From: Chloroflexota bacterium
GTDB taxonomy: Bacteria > Chloroflexota > Anaerolineae > B4-G1 > SLSP01
Direction: 5' to 3'
Length of the DNA stretch: 16,235 nt
Assembly: GCA_022707665.1 (NCBI GenBank)
Contig: JAKJAE010000026.1
Span: 1 to 16,235, forward strand
Of the stretch, positions 6,660 to 13,815 are shown one piece after another (position 1 is the stretch's first letter; each line of letters starts with the position of its first letter). The translations under genes and the position numbers were made by a program. The notes beneath the pieces were generated by a model. It worked only from the letters and a program-made list of their open reading frames with translations, was not told where the DNA came from and searched no databases.

Positions 6660-7784
6660 CTACCCGATGCTCCACGTGGCGCTGTCGACGACTTCGAGTC
6701 TGCCCGTGGCCGCCGAACGCACGCCTGCGTCGAGGATGGCCATTGCCTCCAGGTTAAACATCATCTCCAGCGTCTGATGCACCGGCTCCCCGGTCTCCAG
6801 ATGGTGTACAATCTCCGCGGCTACCCCATCACGTCCTGCCGGCAGCGGGTCCGGAACATAGATCTCTGTCTGCCCGTGGCCGCGCTCCACGCGCACCACT
6901 TGGTCTGCACCCTTGCGGTCAGCAACCATCGTGCCCGTCGTCCCATAGACAATCGGCCCCGTGGGGACACCGTGATCCCACGTCGTCCACGTTCCCTCGA
7001 GGAGCGCGATCGCGCCGGGGAAGCGAACCAACATCGCCGCATTGTCGTCGGCATCACCCCAATGACTGTTCAGATTGGCCTTCATCCCCAGGGCCGCCAC
7101 GGCCTGTTCACCGATGTACCAGCGAGCGACCATGGCGCCGTAACAGCAGTAGTCCAGCATCGCGCCGCCGCCCATATCGGCCTGGTGCCACCATGTGGCG
7201 CCCCGCTCCGGACCCGTCATCGGCGCCGCCACCTCGCTCACGCCATCGTGTGCTGCGCCCGGTCCTAGTGGACCGGTGTGCCCGGACCGCCACTTCACCT
7301 CCAGGACCCGACCGATTACGCCGTCGTCAAGCAGTTCCTTGGCTTTGCGGGCCACCGTTGACCAGGTCAGCGGCCAGTTGACGATCATCGTGGTGCCCGC
7401 GGCCTTGCAGGCCCGCACCATGCGTAGCGCGTTGGGGAGCGTGTTTGCCATGGGCTTCTCGACGCAGACGCTGGCCCCCACCGCGGCACATGCCTCGACG
7501 ATAGCGGGATGCTGGACGACTTCGGATTGCACGATGATGAGGTCAAACGTCTCCTTCTCCAGCATCTCGTGATAGTCGCTATAGGCCTTGGGAACGCCAA
7601 GGTCCCTCAGTGCGTGCTGCATGTTCCAGACCCGCGTGTAGGGTGCATCCCGCATCTCCGGGCGAAACGGAACCGTATCAGCGCAGGCTACCCACTCCAC
7701 CTGCGGATGCTCCGCATAGTGAGCCGCGACATCGTTGACATGCATATGCCCAAAACCGATGATCCCAGCACGAACCTTGCGCAT
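6660..7784 (-). CDS. Gfo/Idh/MocA-family oxidoreductase, paralogue 3
   Basis: This 374-residue dehydrogenase is the more distant third member of the set. It has GFGHMHVN at residues 10-17 in place of GxGxxG, VEWVACADTVP as in paralogues 1 and 2, EKP at 109-111, and GGGAMLDYCCYG with D211 and Y215. Between the Rossmann and substrate domains it carries a slightly longer Gly/Ala/Pro-rich loop (about residues 168-197) than the other two. This is the loop region where substrate specificity often differs. AGGAGG precedes the ATG at 7782-7784 with good spacing. The gene starts 9 nt after the stop of the canonical dehydrogenase (7794), so the two are certainly in one transcript. The substrate is not recognisable. 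Confidence 0.88.
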   Translation of the reverse strand: MRKVRAGIIGFGHMHVNDVAAHYAEHPQVEWVACADTVPFRPEMRDAPYTRVWNMQHALRDLGVPKAYSDYHEMLEKETFDLIIVQSEVVQHPAIVEACAAVGASVCVEKPMANTLPNALRMVRACKAAGTTMIVNWPLTWSTVARKAKELLDDGVIGRVLEVKWRSGHTGPLGPGAAHDGVSEVAAPMTGPERGATWWHQADMGGGAMLDYCCYGAMVARWYIGEQAVAALGMKANLNSHWGDADDNAAMLVRFPGAIALLEGTWTTWDHGVPTGPIVYGTTGTMVADRKGADQVVRVERGHGQTEIYVPDPLPAGRDGVAAEIVHHLETGEPVHQTLEMMFNLEAMAILDAGVRSAATGRLEVVDSATWSIG

Positions 7785-7793
7785 GGTGTCCTC

Positions 7794-8837
7794 CTAGTCG
7801 AACCGGATCTCCTTGCCCGTCTGAGCGCTCTCGAGCATGGCTTCCATCATCTCCTGGACGATGAGGCCGTGGCGCAATGGGGCCTCCTCGGGCGTACCGT
7901 TGCGCACGCAGTCGGCGAAGTGGCCGAAGATCCTTCTGGCGTAGTCGACCTGCGCATCCTTGATGTCGACGACCGTGTCATGCGGTGCGCCGTTGACGGT
8001 CTTGTAAAGCGTGAGTGGGCTCAGGCGAGCGCCGGCCTCGGTGCCGAAGAGCTCAATCTGCACTTCGGGCGACTGGTGGCTAGCCCAGAAGCTCTCGACG
8101 ATCAGCCCGGTGCCGTTGTCGAAACGGACGATGCCACCAGCGTAGTCATCAGAGTCGTATTTCGACCAGTACTCCTCGGGCGGCTGGCGGAAATCCCAAT
8201 AGTGCTTGCCGACGGGGCCAAACTTGGCACCTCCAACGCCGGTAACGCTGACAGGCCTCGGCTGTCCAAGCAGCCACCACGACGAATCCAGGACATGGAC
8301 GCCCATGTCGCGGAAGGCACCGCCGCCGGCCTCGATGAAGCCGAGATTCCAGTCGGGTATGCCGGCCCGCCGAATGCTTCGTGCGCGCGCGTAATACATC
8401 TCACCGAGCTCACCCCCGCGGCAGAGCTTACCCAAGTACTGCACGGTGTTGCTGAAGCGCATCGTCAGCGACATGCTGTTCACGACACCGGCGGCCTCGG
8501 CGGCCTCTACAGCCTCCCGGGCGGCCTCCTTGGAGCTGGACAGCGGCTTGGTGCTCATCACGTGTTTGCCATTCCCGACTGCGCTCAAGATGACGGGGAC
8601 GTGGACCTGGTTGGGGGTGCCGACGAAAATCGCCTCAATCTCGTCGTCCTGGCAGAGCTCCTCGAACTTGGCGTACTTCTTCATCGGCTTGCCAAGCTCT
8701 TCTTCGAAGGCATCCATCTTCTGAGGGATGATGTCGCAGAGCCCGACCAATTCGACCTCGGGAACGGACTGCATCGCTCGCCCGTGCGCCGTGCCAATAC
8801 CACCTACGCCGACAATCGCAAACCTCACTTTGTCCAT
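7794..8837 (-). CDS. Gfo/Idh/MocA-family oxidoreductase, canonical type
   Basis: This is a 347-residue NAD(P)-dependent dehydrogenase with a textbook Rossmann motif (GVGGIG, residues 10-15). The conserved catalytic lysine sits in STKPLS (K97), a common variant of EKP. The substrate-domain motif GGGAFRDMGVHVLD (171-184) has D177 and the active-site H181. This resembles the myo-inositol dehydrogenase / sugar 3-dehydrogenase branch and differs clearly from the three paralogues downstream. An AAGGAGG Shine-Dalgarno lies about 5 nt before the ATG at 8835-8837. It is the first gene of the minus-strand operon and faces the divergent control region shared with the importer operon, so its substrate is plausibly what the importer brings in. 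The precise sugar or cyclitol cannot be stated. Confidence 0.9.
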   Translation of the reverse strand: MDKVRFAIVGVGGIGTAHGRAMQSVPEVELVGLCDIIPQKMDAFEEELGKPMKKYAKFEELCQDDEIEAIFVGTPNQVHVPVILSAVGNGKHVMSTKPLSSSKEAAREAVEAAEAAGVVNSMSLTMRFSNTVQYLGKLCRGGELGEMYYARARSIRRAGIPDWNLGFIEAGGGAFRDMGVHVLDSSWWLLGQPRPVSVTGVGGAKFGPVGKHYWDFRQPPEEYWSKYDSDDYAGGIVRFDNGTGLIVESFWASHQSPEVQIELFGTEAGARLSPLTLYKTVNGAPHDTVVDIKDAQVDYARRIFGHFADCVRNGTPEEAPLRHGLIVQEMMEAMLESAQTGKEIRFD

Positions 8838-9150
8838 ATCGACCTCCTTGATTCGCCTAGCGGAATAGCCACATTTGGTCAGATCACATCAGCGGCGCAT
8901 CACAGCCACTCCCGCTGCATACAGACAGGCTGGCGTTAATTTGCTCCTTGGCTGCACCTTGCCCAGGCGTGCCAATGGCCTGCCGTCAGGCCCATCTGGA
9001 ACAGCACCACATTGGCTGCGGCGTCCTAGCGCCTTGGTTACAATGCTGCAGCTTACATTACATTCGGACATTAAGCAACTAGGGCGCAGGCAGTGGTCCA
9101 CAGGATTCGTGCCTGGCCACACGGCTGAGTTGGTGTCCATCATCCAGTTG

Positions 9151-9169
9151 AACGTGGATACCACACGTT
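9151..9169. promoter_or_regulatory. Candidate operator: 6-7-6 palindrome at the importer promoter
   Basis: AACGTG (9151-9156) and CACGTT (9164-9169) are perfect inverted copies separated by 7 bp. The right arm's final TT is the start of the -35 hexamer, so a bound dimeric regulator would occlude or contact RNA polymerase. The geometry suits a helix-turn-helix dimer; the regulator family cannot be told and none is encoded in the window. Confidence 0.6.
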
Positions 9170-9196
9170 GACATTGCCCAGGAGCTGGTGTATTAT
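9168..9196 (+). promoter_or_regulatory. Sigma-70-type promoter of the importer operon
   Basis: TTGACA (9168-9173, perfect consensus) and TATTAT (9191-9196, five of six) are separated by exactly 17 bp. Transcription would start near 9203, about 210 nt before the ATG at 9414. It is the best promoter in the window and stands directly upstream of the binding-protein gene. Confidence 0.8.
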
Positions 9197-9204
9197 TATC
9201 ACCA
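9186..9204. promoter_or_regulatory. Second 19-bp dyad embracing the -10 element
   Basis: TGGTG (9186-9190) and CACCA (9200-9204) flank a 9-bp AT core that contains the -10 hexamer. The centre is 35 bp from the centre of the dyad at 9151-9169. The arms share GGT/ACC elements with the core of that first dyad, so it could be a second operator half-set or chance. Confidence 0.35.
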
Positions 9205-9413
9205 TTAGTCAATCCTTCACTCGACCCTATGGAAGCCGACAAGAAACCTTCACTGCCACAGATGAATGGCTGTGCCCCAAGAACATTTCCAACTGGAATG
9301 CTGCCCTGCCTCATTGCTCGGTGAGATAAGATGGCTGCTAACGCAGTGTGCCGGCTGCGGTCGGACTTTGTGGTCAAAGGCTTTATAGTCAACAGTCACA
9401 GGAGGATATGCAT

Positions 9414-11549
9414 ATGGCCGTAAAGATGAATCGTCGACAGTTCCTGTATACTGCTGCCATGGGCGCGGCAAGCTTCGTCCTGTCAGCATGCGGGCCACAG
9501 GCCACCGAGGAGGTAGCTACCGTCGAACCAACGACGGCCCCGGCTGCAGCCACGGCAACCCCGAAGCCTGTTGTCCAACCGACCCCGCGCCCCACGGGGA
9601 CGCCCGTCCCGACAATGGTCGCGGGCACCAAGTACAAGGAAGCACCGATGCTGGCCGCGAAGGTAGCGGCGGGTGAACTGCCCACGGTCGATGAGCGGCT
9701 CCCCATGAACCCGCTGGTCCTCTCCCCGGTACACGACGTTGGCCAGTACGGCGGTACAATGCGCGTCTACCACTCAAGTCTGGGCAACTGGTGGCACGAA
9801 TGCCAGTATGGCCACTCGCCACTGCGCTGGATCGATGACGGTCTGGGCATCGCCCCCGGAATGGTTGAGGAGTGGGAGTCCAACGCCGATGCCAGCGAGT
9901 GGACGCTCTACTTCCGCAAGGGCCTTAAGTGGTCCGATGGCGAGCCATGCACGGTAGATGACGTGCTATACTGGTGGGACGACCTGGTCAACAACGTCGA
10001 GCACTCGGACGCGCCGCCCGACTTCGGGCAGGCCGGTGGCGAGCTGGCGAAGTTCATCAAGATCGATGACACAACGCTCAAGATCAAGTATGTGGCGCCG
10101 TCGCCCCTGACCGAGGGTCGGTTGGCGATGTGGGTCAATGCCGGCATTGGCCCGCGTTGGATCGCCCCTGCCCACTACCTGAAGCAGTTCCACCCCGATT
10201 ACAACAGCAACGTCAAGGACTTCCTGGAGCACGATCTTAAGATGACCTTCCGCGAGAATCCAGAGTGTCCCACGTTAACCTCCTGGATGTGCGAATCGTA
10301 TGAGGCAACCGTAAAGCGCGTATGGGTTCGCAATCCCTACTACTACGCCGTCGATACCGATGGCAACCAGCTACCCTACATCGACCGGATCAACGAGACC
10401 GGTATCGCCAACAAGGAGGCCCAGATTCTCGCCATACTCAACGGCGAGATCGATTTCGGACCCCACGGCGCCGGCGCCGCGTTGGCTGATATGTCCACGC
10501 TCCTGGAAGGTGCGGACAAGGGTAACTATCATATCGAGCTTTGGGACTGCGGCGGCGGCACGGGCCCGTGCTGGTTCTTCAACAACGACAATCCGGACGA
10601 GGCGCTGCGGGCTCTGCACCGCACGCCAAAGTTCAAACAGGCCATCTCGCACTGCATCGACCGTGAGTCGGTGCAGAAGATTAAGTACTTCGGCTATGGC
10701 GAGCTGACCACCGGCACGCACAGCCCCAAGTGCCGCGAGTTCACCTTCAGCGAGGAAGGCCAGGCGATCTACCGCGAACACCGCGATGCCTACGTTGCCT
10801 TTGACATCGAAAAGGCCAAGGCCCTGCTCGACGAGATCGGCATGGTCGACGTCAACGGCGACGGCTGGCGCGAGCGACCCGACGGCGAGCCCTATGAACT
10901 CCGCATCGACTTCCCGGCAACCACTTCAGCTATAGATATCCAGGTCCTCGAGCTTGTCGCCCCCGGATGGGAAAAGGCCGGCCTCAAAGTCGTCCTCAAC
11001 TCAATGGCACCGGAGGACTTCGATACAATGTGGCTGGCGGGCCAGGGCAACTTCCGTTACCCGTGGGGCGTCGGTGATGGGCCCAACCACCTCCTCTATC
11101 CGAGCTGGCTGGTTCCCAATGAACCGGCACGTTGGTCACCGCTGTCCGGTAACCGGCTGCAGTTCGTCGGCCATGCCAAGGAGGACACGGAGCTGGAAAA
11201 GAGTCCCTGGGACCGCGACCCGCCGCGCTTTGCCTCGACCGAGCGCGATCTCATCGGCGAGCCCGTATGGAAGCTGCAGGAGATATACCAGGCCGCGATT
11301 GTCGAGCCGGACGAGATCAAGCGGCACCATATGGTCTGGGACATGATCCGAATCCACATCGACGACGGCCCGTTCTTCATCGGCACTGTCGCCAATGAGC
11401 CGCTGCCCATCATCATCAGTAACGACCTGATCAATGTGCCGGCGCGCGAGGAGTTGGCGCTGAACGGCTTCATCTGCCCGTGGATCATCCCATCTCCGGC
11501 GATCACGAATCCCGAGACGTATGCGTTCATCAACCCGGACGAACACTGA
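9414..11549 (+). CDS. Family-5 ABC transporter substrate-binding lipoprotein (Dpp/Opp type)
   Basis: This 711-residue extracytoplasmic solute receptor of the SBP_bac_5 family delivers its ligand to the permeases encoded downstream. The N-terminus has a twin-arginine motif (NRRQFL, R7-R8), a hydrophobic stretch and a lipobox (LSAC, Cys26), indicating a probable Tat-exported lipoprotein. A Thr/Pro/Ala-rich linker (about 30-70) precedes the folded domain. Typical family features follow: WTLYFRKGLKWSDGEPCTVDDVLY in the first lobe and a DVNGDGWRE segment in the second. At 711 residues it is longer than the usual 520-600, suggesting extra loops around the ligand site. The ATG at 9414 is preferred because GGAGG at 9401-9405 is 8 nt away; the ATG at 9408 is too close. 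Family-5 proteins also bind oligosaccharides, which would fit the divergent dehydrogenases. The ligand is unknown. Confidence 0.92.
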   Translation: MAVKMNRRQFLYTAAMGAASFVLSACGPQATEEVATVEPTTAPAAATATPKPVVQPTPRPTGTPVPTMVAGTKYKEAPMLAAKVAAGELPTVDERLPMNPLVLSPVHDVGQYGGTMRVYHSSLGNWWHECQYGHSPLRWIDDGLGIAPGMVEEWESNADASEWTLYFRKGLKWSDGEPCTVDDVLYWWDDLVNNVEHSDAPPDFGQAGGELAKFIKIDDTTLKIKYVAPSPLTEGRLAMWVNAGIGPRWIAPAHYLKQFHPDYNSNVKDFLEHDLKMTFRENPECPTLTSWMCESYEATVKRVWVRNPYYYAVDTDGNQLPYIDRINETGIANKEAQILAILNGEIDFGPHGAGAALADMSTLLEGADKGNYHIELWDCGGGTGPCWFFNNDNPDEALRALHRTPKFKQAISHCIDRESVQKIKYFGYGELTTGTHSPKCREFTFSEEGQAIYREHRDAYVAFDIEKAKALLDEIGMVDVNGDGWRERPDGEPYELRIDFPATTSAIDIQVLELVAPGWEKAGLKVVLNSMAPEDFDTMWLAGQGNFRYPWGVGDGPNHLLYPSWLVPNEPARWSPLSGNRLQFVGHAKEDTELEKSPWDRDPPRFASTERDLIGEPVWKLQEIYQAAIVEPDEIKRHHMVWDMIRIHIDDGPFFIGTVANEPLPIIISNDLINVPAREELALNGFICPWIIPSPAITNPETYAFINPDEH

Positions 11550-11571
11550 TCCCAACGGCTGGGTGATACAG

Positions 11572-11604
11572 GTGAGGGGGGAGGGGCGCACCCTTCCCCC
11601 TCAC
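11572..11604 (+). terminator. Strong intercistronic hairpin after the binding-protein gene
   Basis: Fourteen-nucleotide arms (11572-11585 and 11591-11604) pair completely, with one G-U, around a 5-nt GCGCA loop. It lies in the 86-nt gap between the binding-protein stop and the first permease. With no U-run behind it, partial termination or 3'-end protection is more likely than a full stop, which would give more receptor than permease. Confidence 0.65.
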
Positions 11605-11635
11605 TCTTGATGGAGACGGCTGTCGGCGGGGCACC

Positions 11636-12619
11636 ATGCTGAACTATATCATCCGCAGAGCAGGCTACGCTCTTGTGACGCTGTTGTTTGTGGCGATCGT
11701 CGGCTTCCTCATCATCGAGCTCCCCCCGGGATCTTATCTGGACTTCCGGCTGCGCGAGTTGCGCACGTTGGGCGGCGATTACTCCGTCGACATGATTAAG
11801 GCACTCGAACAGCGCTACGGCGTCAATGACCCGGTGCACGTGAAGTTCTGGAAATGGTTCTCCAACTTCGTCCAGGGTGACTTCGGATGGTCATTCCAGT
11901 ACGAACGGGATGTCGGAGAGCTGCTAAGTGCCCGGATAGGGTACACGCTTATGTTCACCCTGACATCGCTGGTCGTGAGTTGGGTCATCTCAATCACTGT
12001 GGGCGTCTATTCGGCGACGCACCGCTATACGCTCCCCGACTATGCCATCACGCTGTTTCAGTTCATAGGCCTCTCCGTGCCCGGGTTCCTGCTGGCGCTG
12101 GTGCTTATGATCTTTGCCCAACGCACCCTGGGGATGGAGGTCGGCGGGTTGTTCTCTTCGCGATTCCGCGATGCCGCCTGGAGCTGGGCCAAGTTCGTCG
12201 ACCTGCTCGGGCACCTGTGGATCCCCATCATCGTCATCGGCGCATCCGGCACCGCCTGGCTGAGCCGTGTGATGCGCGGCAACTTGCTTGACGTGCTGAA
12301 TATGCAGTACGTGCAGACCGCGCGCTCGAAGGGACTGCCGGAGCGAAAGGTCATCTGGAAGCACGCCGTACGCAATGCCCTGCACCCGTTGGTCATGGTC
12401 TTTGGAATGAGTTTCCCTGCCATCATCTCAGGCGAGACCGTCATCTCCATCGTGCTCAACTTGCCGACCGCCGGTCCGCTCTTCATCAATGCGCTCCTGC
12501 AACAGGACATGTACCTCGCGGTCACGTTCCTGATGTTCCTTGCGGTGCTGTTGGTTGTTGGCAACCTGGTGGCGGACATTGTCCTTGCCTGGCTGGATCC
12601 TCGTATCCAGTTCGAATAG
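11636..12619 (+). CDS. Dpp/Opp-type ABC transporter permease, DppB-like
   Basis: This 327-residue integral membrane subunit of the importer is of the BPD_transp_1 fold. An N-terminal membrane helix with a leading RR (residues 4-29) is followed by a periplasmic segment with the family signature ALEQRYGVNDP and GDFGWSF (about 56-86), then about five more helices. The cytoplasmic EAA loop that contacts the ATPases is seen around residues 228-252 (QTARSKGLPERKVIWKHAVR), with the conserved Gly at 233. The ATG at 11636 lies just after the intercistronic hairpin and its Shine-Dalgarno is weak (GGCGGGG). It pairs with the DppC-like permease 28 nt downstream. The family assignment is secure; the transported solute is not evident. 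Confidence 0.93.
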   Translation: MLNYIIRRAGYALVTLLFVAIVGFLIIELPPGSYLDFRLRELRTLGGDYSVDMIKALEQRYGVNDPVHVKFWKWFSNFVQGDFGWSFQYERDVGELLSARIGYTLMFTLTSLVVSWVISITVGVYSATHRYTLPDYAITLFQFIGLSVPGFLLALVLMIFAQRTLGMEVGGLFSSRFRDAAWSWAKFVDLLGHLWIPIIVIGASGTAWLSRVMRGNLLDVLNMQYVQTARSKGLPERKVIWKHAVRNALHPLVMVFGMSFPAIISGETVISIVLNLPTAGPLFINALLQQDMYLAVTFLMFLAVLLVVGNLVADIVLAWLDPRIQFE

Positions 12620-12647
12620 ACGCCGGACAAAGAAGAGGGTGAACGCT

Positions 12648-13796
12648 ATGACGGAAGAGACAATCACGCCTGTTCGCGCGGCGGTCGCGGCAGCGGAACC
12701 AACTAGCGATGTAGGGGAATTGTCGCAATGGCAGCTCATCTGGCTACGGTTTCGTCGAAATAAACTCGCGATGGGCGGTATGGTGATCCTGGCCATCATG
12801 TATCTCGTGGTGATCTTCGCCGGCTTCCTTTCGCCTAACGCCCATGACACGCAGAATCTTGATTACATCTACGGCCCGCCCGATCCGATCACGTTCGTCG
12901 GCCCGGATGGCAAGCTTGGGCTGCGGCCCTATACCTTCGCCACGACCACGGTGCTCAATCAAGCCACGTTCAAGTGGGACTTTGAGATCGACAGGAACAC
13001 CAGAATCCCTATCCAGTTCTTCGTGCGCGGCGACACCTACAAGATACTATGGTGGCAGAATGACCTGCATCTGATGGGGATTGCGCCGCCGGACCGCCTC
13101 TACGTTTGGGGTGCGGACTCTTTAGGTCGTGATATGTTTGCGCGTACGCTGGTCGGGGGCCAGGTTTCGATGACCGTTGGCCTGGTGGGCATCGCGCTGA
13201 CAATCTTCCTGGGATCGGTGCTCGGCACAATGTCCGGCTTCTACGGCGGTGCTATCGACGATGCGATGCAGCGCGTCATTGAGGTCATCCAGTCCTTCCC
13301 CACGATCCCTCTGTGGGCGGCCCTGGCGGCGGCGCTTCCCAACGTCTCCGAGAACTTCACAATGCTCCATCGCTACTTCCTCATCACCGTGATCCTGTCA
13401 TTAGTGAACTGGACAGGACTTGCGCGCCAGCTCCGGGCCAAGGTGATGTCCTACCGCCAGGCAGACTTCACGAGCGCAGCGCTTGTCGCCGGCGCGTCAA
13501 ATGCGCGTATCATCTTCGTCCATATGCTGCCTAACGCGGCGAGCCACATCATCGTCGTCGCAGCACTGGCTATCCCGGGCATGATCCTCGGTGAGACCAG
13601 CTTGAGCTTCCTTGGACTGGGCATTCAGCCCCCGATGGTAAGCTGGGGGGCGCTGCTGCGTGACTCACAGCAGGTCTCTACTGTGGTCCAGCATCCGTGG
13701 CTGATCCTGCCAGGAATCGGCGTGGTGATCACAGTGCTGGGGTTCAGTGTGTTGGGCGACGGGCTGCGGGATGCCGTCGATCCCTACTCGATCTGA
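12648..13796 (+). CDS. Dpp/Opp-type ABC transporter permease, DppC-like, with long periplasmic loop
   Basis: This is the 382-residue second permease of the importer. A cytoplasmic N-terminal tail with WLRFRRNKLA (32-41) precedes the first helix (about 42-62), as in OppC_N domains. The segment before the second helix (about 63-170) is unusually long, about 100 residues with several aromatic residues. It ends in YVWGADSLGRDMFART, the usual signature before the permease core. The EAA loop lies around 277-297 (SAALVAGASNARIIFVHMLP). Typical DppC proteins are about 300 residues, so the extra length is this loop, which faces the binding protein. The ATG at 12648 is chosen because a GAGGGTG Shine-Dalgarno precedes it and the N-terminus matches the family. 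The upstream frame overlaps the previous gene and is ignored. Confidence 0.93.
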   Translation: MTEETITPVRAAVAAAEPTSDVGELSQWQLIWLRFRRNKLAMGGMVILAIMYLVVIFAGFLSPNAHDTQNLDYIYGPPDPITFVGPDGKLGLRPYTFATTTVLNQATFKWDFEIDRNTRIPIQFFVRGDTYKILWWQNDLHLMGIAPPDRLYVWGADSLGRDMFARTLVGGQVSMTVGLVGIALTIFLGSVLGTMSGFYGGAIDDAMQRVIEVIQSFPTIPLWAALAAALPNVSENFTMLHRYFLITVILSLVNWTGLARQLRAKVMSYRQADFTSAALVAGASNARIIFVHMLPNAASHIIVVAALAIPGMILGETSLSFLGLGIQPPMVSWGALLRDSQQVSTVVQHPWLILPGIGVVITVLGFSVLGDGLRDAVDPYSI

Positions 13797-13815
13797 GGCA
13801 GAAAGGGAATTGGCT

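Larger units (their letters stand above)
8838..9413. other. Divergent control region between the dehydrogenase and importer operons
   Basis: These 576 bp between divergent start codons hold no convincing gene. The base composition is visibly more AT-rich than the flanks. On the right are a strong plus-strand promoter and two dyads (9151-9204), followed by a leader of about 210 nt. On the left is a GC-rich 6-bp hairpin (8977-8982 with 8987-8992, loop CCGT) that would lie in the minus-strand leader. A TTACATTACATT stretch lies near 9052. No convincing minus-strand -10/-35 pair was found, and no known riboswitch was recognised. Confidence 0.6.

Noticed and set aside
5447..6757. Long plus-strand open frame (436 codons) opposite the dehydrogenase paralogues
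   Set aside because: It is antisense to well-supported family genes, has no recognisable domain and no Shine-Dalgarno, and is explained by codon bias in GC-rich DNA.
7509..8939. Plus-strand open frame of 476 codons opposite two dehydrogenases
   Set aside because: It spans antisense to two clear genes and their junction; the translation has no family features.
9040..9090. Possible minus-strand promoter (TTGCTT with a -10-like TAAGCT)
   Set aside because: The -10 matches only three of six consensus bases and no other evidence supports it.
8889..9392. Minus-strand open frame of 167 codons in the divergent control region
   Set aside because: It would run through the promoter and operator dyads, lacks a Shine-Dalgarno and has no domain-like composition.
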